From a virus: a stretch of DNA of 61,314 bases. Every line of letters begins with the position of its first letter. Position 1 is the stretch's first letter. The stretch is taken from IMG/VR virus record IMGVR_UViG_3300010158_002705, positions 1 to 61,314 of that record; one strand, written 5' to 3'. Below, one piece after another: positions 58,199 to 61,314 of this stretch. The notes under the pieces are model-generated. The model worked only from the letters and a program-made list of their open reading frames with translations. It searched no databases and had not been told where the DNA came from. A program made the position numbers and the translations under genes.

Positions 58199-58274
58199 AT
58201 CGCGGTGGACTTCTGGGTTAGGTCACTAGGCTTTCATCCTAGCTAGGCGGGTTCGATTCCCGTCCGCGATACCA
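58199..58274 (+). tRNA. tRNA-Glu (TTC)
   Basis: Acceptor ATCGCGG/CCGCGAT, A-CCA encoded; anticodon loop CTTTCAT in stem CTAGG/CCTAG; T arm CGGG-TTCGATT-CCCG. Confidence 0.88.
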
Positions 58275-58282
58275 AAGATAAT

Positions 58283-58368
58283 GGATGTGTAGGAAAACTG
58301 GTAACCCCAGAAGACTGTAAATCTTCCGCCTTACGGCACTGTTGGTTCGACTCCAACCGCATCCACCA
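58283..58368 (+). tRNA. tRNA-Tyr (GTA)
   Basis: Acceptor GGATGTG/CGCATCC, A-CCA; anticodon arm GAAGA-CTGTAAA-TCTTC; long variable arm (CGCC TTAC GGC) typical of type II tRNA. Confidence 0.9.
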
Positions 58369-58376
58369 AAAGTAAT

Positions 58377-58451
58377 GGGCTGATAGTGATAATGGGAGCA
58401 CAGGGGCTTTGCAAGCCTTTAGTCGGGGTTCGATCCCCCGTCGGTCCACCA
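58377..58451 (+). tRNA. tRNA-Ala (TGC)
   Basis: Acceptor GGGCTGA/TCGGTCC with the G3-U70 wobble that marks tRNA-Ala; loop TTTGCAA; A-CCA. Confidence 0.9.
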
Positions 58452-58458
58452 AGTTTAT

Positions 58459-58543
58459 GGATAGTAGTGTCGCTGGGCGCGAGCTGGTTTGCTAAACCGG
58501 TCTACTGGAAACGGTAACAGTTCGATTCTGTTGCTATCCACCA
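58459..58543 (+). tRNA. tRNA-Ser (GCT)
   Basis: Acceptor GGATAGT/GCTATCC, A-CCA; loop TTGCTAA; long variable arm. Confidence 0.9.
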
Positions 58544-58550
58544 AGTTAAT

Positions 58551-58625
58551 GGTCTCGTCATATAGTGGTTATTATACCGGCCTGTCTAGTCGGATATCGG
58601 GGTTCGATTCCCCGCGGGATCGCCA
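58551..58625 (+). tRNA. tRNA-Asp (GTC)
   Basis: Acceptor GGTCTCG/CGGGATC, discriminator G, CCA; loop CTGTCTA. Confidence 0.9.
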
Positions 58626-58634
58626 AGTTTTTAT

Positions 58635-58709
58635 TGCCGCGTAACTCAGAGGCAGAGTAATCGCTTGATAAGCGATAAGTCGACATTTCGAAATTGTCCG
58701 TGGCAACCA
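58635..58709 (+). tRNA. tRNA-Ile (GAT)
   Basis: Acceptor TGCCGCG/CGTGGCA, A-CCA; anticodon arm ATCGC-TTGATAA-GCGAT. Confidence 0.88.
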
Positions 58710-58714
58710 ATTAT

Positions 58715-58790
58715 GCTCAGTTCGTCTATCGGTTTAGGACGCTGCCCTTTCAAGGCGGAAAGACGGGTTCGATTCCCGTACTGAGCACCA
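58715..58790 (+). tRNA. tRNA-Glu (TTC), second copy
   Basis: Acceptor GCTCAGT/ACTGAGC, A-CCA; loop CTTTCAA in stem CTGCC/GGCGG. Same anticodon as 58199-58274 but different body. Confidence 0.87.
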
Positions 58791-58800
58791 TGTTTTTTGT

Positions 58801-58874
58801 TGGCGCATTGTGTAATGGTAGCACAACAGACTTTGACTCTGTTAGTCTAGGTTCGATCCCTAGTGCGCCTGCCA
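58801..58874 (+). tRNA. tRNA-Gln (TTG)
   Basis: Acceptor TGGCGCA/TGCGCCT with a weak first pair and G73, both typical of tRNA-Gln; loop CTTTGAC; CCA encoded. Confidence 0.9.
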
Positions 58875-58881
58875 AGTTTAT

Positions 58882-58956
58882 ATCGCGTTCGTATAGTGGA
58901 AAATACACGATCCTACGAAGTTCGGAACGGTGGTTCGATTCCATCACGCGATACCA
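58882..58956 (+). tRNA. tRNA-Arg (ACG)
   Basis: Acceptor ATCGCGT/ACGCGAT, A-CCA; loop CTACGAA; one mismatch in the anticodon stem. The ACG anticodon would need host TadA for full wobble. Confidence 0.86.
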
Positions 58957-58965
58957 AAAATTTAT

Positions 58966-59041
58966 TCCATCTTAGTATTCTCGGTGAGTACCCCCGGCTG
59001 TTAACCGGAAGAGGTTGGTTCGAATCCAACAGATGGAGCCA
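58966..59041 (+). tRNA. tRNA-Asn (GTT)
   Basis: Acceptor TCCATCT/AGATGGA, G-CCA; loop CTGTTAA. Confidence 0.9.
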
Positions 59042-59138
59042 ATATCGAAATACACTGATTGTTTAGGAGTGGGGGATACGAACCACGTTAAACAAATAAG
59101 TCTACAAAAGCCTAAGCAATAGCGCAACAGTATATTTC
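59041..59138 (+). ncRNA. Candidate structured RNA between tRNA-Asn and tRNA-Ala
   Basis: Nested stems: GAAATACACTG (59047-59057) with CAGTATATTTC (59128-59138), continued by ATTGTTTAGG (59058-59067) with CCTAAGCAAT (59111-59120) and a 7-nt bulge; inside, GTGG/CCAC (59069/59083). No tRNA fits. About 97 nt; class unknown. Confidence 0.5.
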
Positions 59139-59144
59139 AATATT

Positions 59145-59219
59145 GGGGGCAGCAGTGGGCTGCGGCGTTCCCTTGCAAGGATCGTGACTAGAAGGATTCG
59201 ATTTCCTCGGCCTCCACCA
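59145..59219 (+). tRNA. tRNA-Ala (TGC), second copy
   Basis: Acceptor GGGGGCA/GGCCTCC with G3-U70 and a mismatched last pair; loop CTTGCAA; A-CCA. Less perfect stems than the first Ala gene. Confidence 0.8.
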
Positions 59220-59228
59220 AAGATAAAT

Positions 59229-59305
59229 GCACTGGTACCAGAGAGGCCTAATGGCATGGATTGCAAATCCGTTGTTCGGGGGTTCGAATCCCTCCCAGTG
59301 CTCCA
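59229..59305 (+). tRNA. tRNA-Cys (GCA)
   Basis: Acceptor GCACTGG/CCAGTGC with U73 (Cys identity), CCA; loop TTGCAAA. Confidence 0.9.
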
Positions 59306-59312
59306 AGTTTAT

Positions 59313-59386
59313 GCGGGTATGATGTAATGGTAACCTGAAACCTTGCCAAGGTTTATTCGCGAGTTCGATTCTCGCTATCCGCTCCA
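59313..59386 (+). tRNA. tRNA-Gly (GCC)
   Basis: Acceptor GCGGGTA/TATCCGC, U73, CCA; anticodon arm AAACC-TTGCCAA-GGTTT. Confidence 0.9.
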
Positions 59387-59387
59387 A

Positions 59388-59539
59388 TTTTTGAGATAGA
59401 CGATGGGATTGAGTCCCTTGTATTCTAGCGCATTGTGCTGATGCGTGACACACCAGTAGAACTGTACAAGGTCAATATAAACTCTCCCATTCGAGACAAG
59501 CCAATGAGTCCTTCAGAAAGATAGTTGGTCTCTCAAAAA
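59388..59539 (+). ncRNA. Candidate structured RNA between tRNA-Gly and tRNA-Phe
   Basis: Closed by TTTTTGAGA (59388-59396) with TCTCAAAAA (59531-59539). Inside: CGCAT/ATGCG hairpin (59429/59441), and ATGGGA (59403) able to pair with TCCCAT (59485), or alternatively GGGA/TCCC locally (59405/59414). No tRNA or gene fits the 160-nt gap. Class unknown. Confidence 0.5.
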
Positions 59540-59547
59540 CCTATAAT

Positions 59548-59623
59548 GCAACCTTAGCAAATGTGGTCATTGCGGTCGCCTGAAGAGCGATGGAAGCAGG
59601 TTCGATCCCTGCAGGTTGCACCA
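59548..59623 (+). tRNA. tRNA-Phe (GAA)
   Basis: Acceptor GCAACCT/AGGTTGC, A-CCA; loop CTGAAGA in stem GTCGC/GCGAT. Confidence 0.9.
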
Positions 59624-59628
59624 ATTAT

Positions 59629-59703
59629 GTATCCCTAGTGTTAACGGCAGCACGACAGTCTCCAAAACTGCTAGTCAAGGTTCGAATCCTTGGGGGTATG
59701 CCA
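59629..59703 (+). tRNA. tRNA-Trp (CCA)
   Basis: Acceptor GTATCCC/GGGGTAT (with wobbles), G73, CCA; loop CTCCAAA. Confidence 0.88.
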
Positions 59704-59710
59704 ATTTTAT

Positions 59711-59789
59711 CTGTGTGTAATGTCAGCCAGGTCAGACGGCTCGCCTTGGAAGTGAGAGGTCGCAGGTTCGAATCCTGCCACACAGACCA
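59711..59789 (+). tRNA. tRNA-Pro (TGG)
   Basis: Acceptor CTGTGTG/CACACAG, A-CCA; loop CTTGGAA in stem CTCGC/GTGAG. Confidence 0.89.
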
Positions 59790-59793
59790 ATTC

Positions 59794-59868
59794 GCCCTTT
59801 TATCCTTAATGGTAGAGGTCCTGTTTTGTAAGCAGGGTGTGTGGGTTCGATTCCTGCAAGGGGCACCA
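59794..59868 (+). tRNA. tRNA-Thr (TGT)
   Basis: Acceptor GCCCTTT/AAGGGGC, A-CCA; loop TTTGTAA in stem CCTGT/GCAGG. Confidence 0.9.
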
Positions 59869-59875
59869 AACAAAT

Positions 59876-59962
59876 GGAAGATAGGGACGCTGGGCGTCAA
59901 CCGGTTTCGAAGTCCGGCCCACTCTGCAAAGGGTGACTGTTCGATTCAGTTATCTTCCTCCA
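59876..59962 (+). tRNA. tRNA-Ser (CGA)
   Basis: Acceptor GGAAGAT/ATCTTCC, U73, CCA; loop TTCGAAG in stem CCGG/CCGG; long variable arm CCC...GGG. Confidence 0.82.
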
Positions 59963-59971
59963 ACAGTTTAT

Positions 59972-60061
59972 GGAAGCGTGGCAGAGTCCGGTTTATTGTA
60001 CCTGACTTGAAATCAGACGTGTCGTAAGGCACCGTGAGTTCGAATCTCACCGCTTCCGCCA
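59972..60061 (+). tRNA. tRNA-Ser (TGA)
   Basis: Acceptor GGAAGCG/CGCTTCC, G73, CCA; loop CTTGAAA; long variable arm. Confidence 0.9.
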
Positions 60062-60066
60062 TATAT

Positions 60067-60156
60067 GGAAAATAGAAGTGCTGGGCACTAAGCAACTTGG
60101 AAAGTTGTTCCACTTGTGATGAGCAGGTGACAGTTCGATTCTGTTATTTTCCTCCA
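60067..60156 (+). tRNA. tRNA-Ser (GGA)
   Basis: Acceptor GGAAAAT/ATTTTCC, U73, CCA; anticodon arm GCAAC-TTGGAAA-GTTGT; long variable arm. Its CCA touches the late element of the next gene. Confidence 0.88.
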
Positions 60157-60168
60157 CTAAATAAGTGT

Positions 60169-60912
60169 ATGAGAATACAGGAACTATTGGTTGAAACTGC
60201 CGAAGATGATCGAGCTATCTTGAGTCTTGCAGACGCCATTTACAATTATCTTCAGTCCTACGCTGATACAGAGTTGGACTATGATGAAACTGGCGTGATA
60301 CACATAGGACGTATAGGTGATCTTTTTGATACTCCTATTGAGATACTGAATAGTGTGAGACTGGAAATAACACCAGATGAAGCTATAGTGGATTTGGCAC
60401 GTAGACTATACGGTCGTGCTACTCCAGCAGATAGTCATTTTGGACAATGGGACCCTATGAACAAGGCCATAAGCCTAAATGCTGATTATTTGAGTTCTAA
60501 ACGTATGCGTAATGTTATTGCACACGAACTAAGACACGCTATGGATGATGCTAAAAGTCTAAATAGGGCTAATCAAAGTACACGTTATCGTACAGCAAGA
60601 AGTGTTCAGCATCAAGCAGATCAAGATGGCGCTTATCAAGCACAGCCTGCGGAGATCAACGCTAGATTCGTTGAAGCATTAAATTTACTAGTGCCCGTGA
60701 TTGCCAAACTGAGCACATTGGATTCTACTAGTTTTAGAACTAAGATGACTGCATATCTAAACCGTGCATTTGAACTTAAAGACATTGCAGATTATTATCC
60801 AGAAAAAACAGCAAATGCTCACTATAGAAGACTGCTTCAAAGAGCTTGGGACTTTATCAACAAAGAACTGGCTCACGTGAAATCCCAGTCCTCTGATACT
60901 GCTGACACATAA
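60169..60912 (+). CDS. HExxH zinc metallopeptidase-like protein with capsid-targeting-like leader
   Basis: The 247-residue product begins MRIQELLVETAEDD (LLVE|T), a strong example of the shared leader, 5 nt after TAAATA (TAAATAAGTGTATG). HELRH at 119-123 in the context NVIAHELRHAMDDA is a zinc-protease active site; the later QPAEINARFVEAL may supply a third ligand. With the gene at 297 it is the second leader-bearing metallopeptidase in the window. Probably packaged and delivered; target unknown. It interrupts the tRNA array. Confidence 0.78.
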   Translation: MRIQELLVETAEDDRAILSLADAIYNYLQSYADTELDYDETGVIHIGRIGDLFDTPIEILNSVRLEITPDEAIVDLARRLYGRATPADSHFGQWDPMNKAISLNADYLSSKRMRNVIAHELRHAMDDAKSLNRANQSTRYRTARSVQHQADQDGAYQAQPAEINARFVEALNLLVPVIAKLSTLDSTSFRTKMTAYLNRAFELKDIADYYPEKTANAHYRRLLQRAWDFINKELAHVKSQSSDTADT

Positions 60913-60917
60913 TTTTT

Positions 60918-60991
60918 AGGTCCTTAGTTTAATGGCAGAACACTGCTTTGACTTGGCGAAGATGAAAGTTCGATTCTTTCAGGACCTACCA
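60918..60991 (+). tRNA. tRNA-Val (GAC), weak anticodon stem
   Basis: Acceptor AGGTCCT/AGGACCT, A-CCA; T arm GAAAG-TTCGATT-CTTTC. Best anticodon arm CTGCT-TTGACTT-GGCGA has one mismatch and two wobbles, so the identity is less certain. Confidence 0.68.
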
Positions 60992-61047
60992 AACTCTCCC
61001 TTACATACGGAGTACAATAGGACAAGTAGTATGTAAACTAATACAGG

Positions 61048-61076
61048 TTGACAACTGACCATGATAGTTGTATAAT
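61048..61076 (+). promoter_or_regulatory. Consensus sigma70-like promoter before tRNA-Lys
   Basis: TTGACA (61048-61053), 17-nt spacer, TATAAT (61071-61076). It reads through a 9-codon leader frame toward the tRNA. Confidence 0.87.
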
Positions 61077-61107
61077 AGATACTTAAACAAACAAAAGAGG
61101 TAACACA

Positions 61108-61137
61108 ATGAAACGTACTAAAGGTGCTAAAATGTAG
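61108..61137 (+). CDS. Nine-residue leader peptide frame (MKRTKGAKM)
   Basis: AGAGG lies 8 nt before ATG, 30 nt downstream of a consensus promoter. The frame MKRTKGAKM ends in TAG exactly where a stem begins (GTGTCAACC 61137-61145 with GGTTGGCAC 61168-61176). Layout resembles attenuation leaders. The peptide is Lys-rich and the next gene is tRNA-Lys. Speculative. Confidence 0.35.
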   Translation: MKRTKGAKM

Positions 61138-61149
61138 TGTCAACCGTTG

Positions 61150-61287
61150 ACCCCGTATATGGTCTAAGGTTGGCACTTTAAAGACAATTTAATATGCACA
61201 ACCCACTCTAAACTTTGAAGGTGAAGTCCTGCCTCTTAAGCAGAGAGAACTGAGTTCGAGTCTCAGAGAGTGGACCATATACGGGGT
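61150..61287. repeat. 15-bp perfect inverted repeat flanking tRNA-Lys
   Basis: ACCCCGTATATGGTC at 61150-61164 is the exact reverse complement of 61273-61287. The first arm lies in the loop of the leader hairpin; the second spans the CCA of tRNA-Lys and the acceptor of the next tRNA. It can form a long stem enclosing tRNA-Lys. Confidence 0.85.
61203..61277 (+). tRNA. tRNA-Lys (CTT)
   Basis: Acceptor CCACTCT/AGAGTGG, A-CCA; D arm ACTT/AAGT; loop CTCTTAA with stem CTGC/GCAG. Confidence 0.88.
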
Positions 61288-61314
61288 ATAATTCAATGGC
61301 TAGAATAACCGGCT
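61282..61314 (+). tRNA. Partial tRNA at window end
   Basis: CGGGGTA acceptor arm, TA, D arm ATTC-AATGGCTA-GAAT and the start of an anticodon stem (CCGGCT) are visible before the window ends. Identity cannot be read. Confidence 0.65.

Noticed and set aside
58243-59900. Several minus-strand frames across the tRNA array with repeated RRGIEPRL-like peptides
   Set aside because: These are antisense readings of tRNA T arms (GGTTCGA) and are a well-known annotation artefact.
1-61314. CRISPR array, insertion sequence or integrase
   Set aside because: No regularly spaced direct repeats, transposase or recombinase motifs were seen.

Overview
The window reads as part of a T4-like (contractile-tailed) bacteriophage genome. 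Evidence: dense, mostly co-directional genes with ATGA/TAATG overlaps; T4-type late promoter motifs (TATAAATA and TAAATA variants) in front of virion-type genes; class Ia ribonucleotide reductase (nrdA, nrdB) with glutaredoxin; a DexA-like exonuclease; a tail-spike-like beta-helix protein; a cluster of small proteins resembling those of T4-like cyanophages; and a large tRNA array. The DNA is AT-rich. A Gram-negative, probably aquatic proteobacterial host is inferred from an outer-membrane barrel protein, curli secretion genes, a bS21 homologue, ClpS/ClpX and PlcP/Agt-type lipid genes. No photosystem genes, terminase, major capsid gene or integrase are visible.

Layout. 1-8.6 kb: virion and accessory genes, a hydrolase, a metallopeptidase and a possible scaffold/core protein. 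8.6-17 kb: tail spike, nucleotide metabolism (nrdA, nrdB, glutaredoxin) and structural unknowns. 17-24.5 kb: small unknowns, a phage-encoded outer-membrane barrel, a membrane coiled-coil protein, ClpX, ribosomal protein bS21, exonuclease and SGNH hydrolase. 24.5-28.2 kb: a translationally coupled array of small paralogues sharing a C-terminal motif (F-I/L-L-K/R-W-S). 28.2-34 kb: D,D-peptidase-like protein, Hsp20, ClpS, heme oxygenase plus bilin reductase, a large probable internal protein, DNA methyltransferase and DUF3307 protein. 34-39.5 kb: a curli-like operon (CsgF, CsgG, curlin, FecR-domain protein, large curlin-repeat protein). 39.5-43.8 kb: methyltransferase, amidotransferase-like protein, PlcP-like metallophosphoesterase, RimK-like ligase and Agt-like glycosyltransferase. 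43.8-46.3 kb: three probable head-packaged proteins (GH19 lysozyme, GNAT, unknown) and a ~550-nt apparently non-coding structured region. 46.3-49.3 kb: CHASE2 adenylate cyclase, three small membrane proteins and tRNA-Arg. 49.3-57.2 kb: ten glycosyltransferase and methyltransferase genes. 57.2-61.3 kb: structured RNAs, about 23 tRNA genes and a second packaged-type metallopeptidase.

Recurring themes. (1) Nine proteins share an N-terminal M-(R/K)-x-x-(E/Q)-(F/L)-(I/L)-x-E-like leader resembling the T4 capsid-targeting sequence, suggesting an arsenal packaged in the head and delivered with DNA. (2) Many genes have their start codon only 4-9 nt after a promoter -10 or late element, implying leaderless mRNAs on both early-type and late-type promoters. 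(3) Several modules suggest host takeover: ribosome (bS21, RimK-like), proteolysis (ClpX, ClpS), second messenger (adenylate cyclase), tetrapyrroles (HO plus PcyX-like), membrane lipids (PlcP/Agt-like), and cell surface (curli, glycan genes, outer-membrane barrel). All functions are inferred from motifs recognised by eye; no database search was run.
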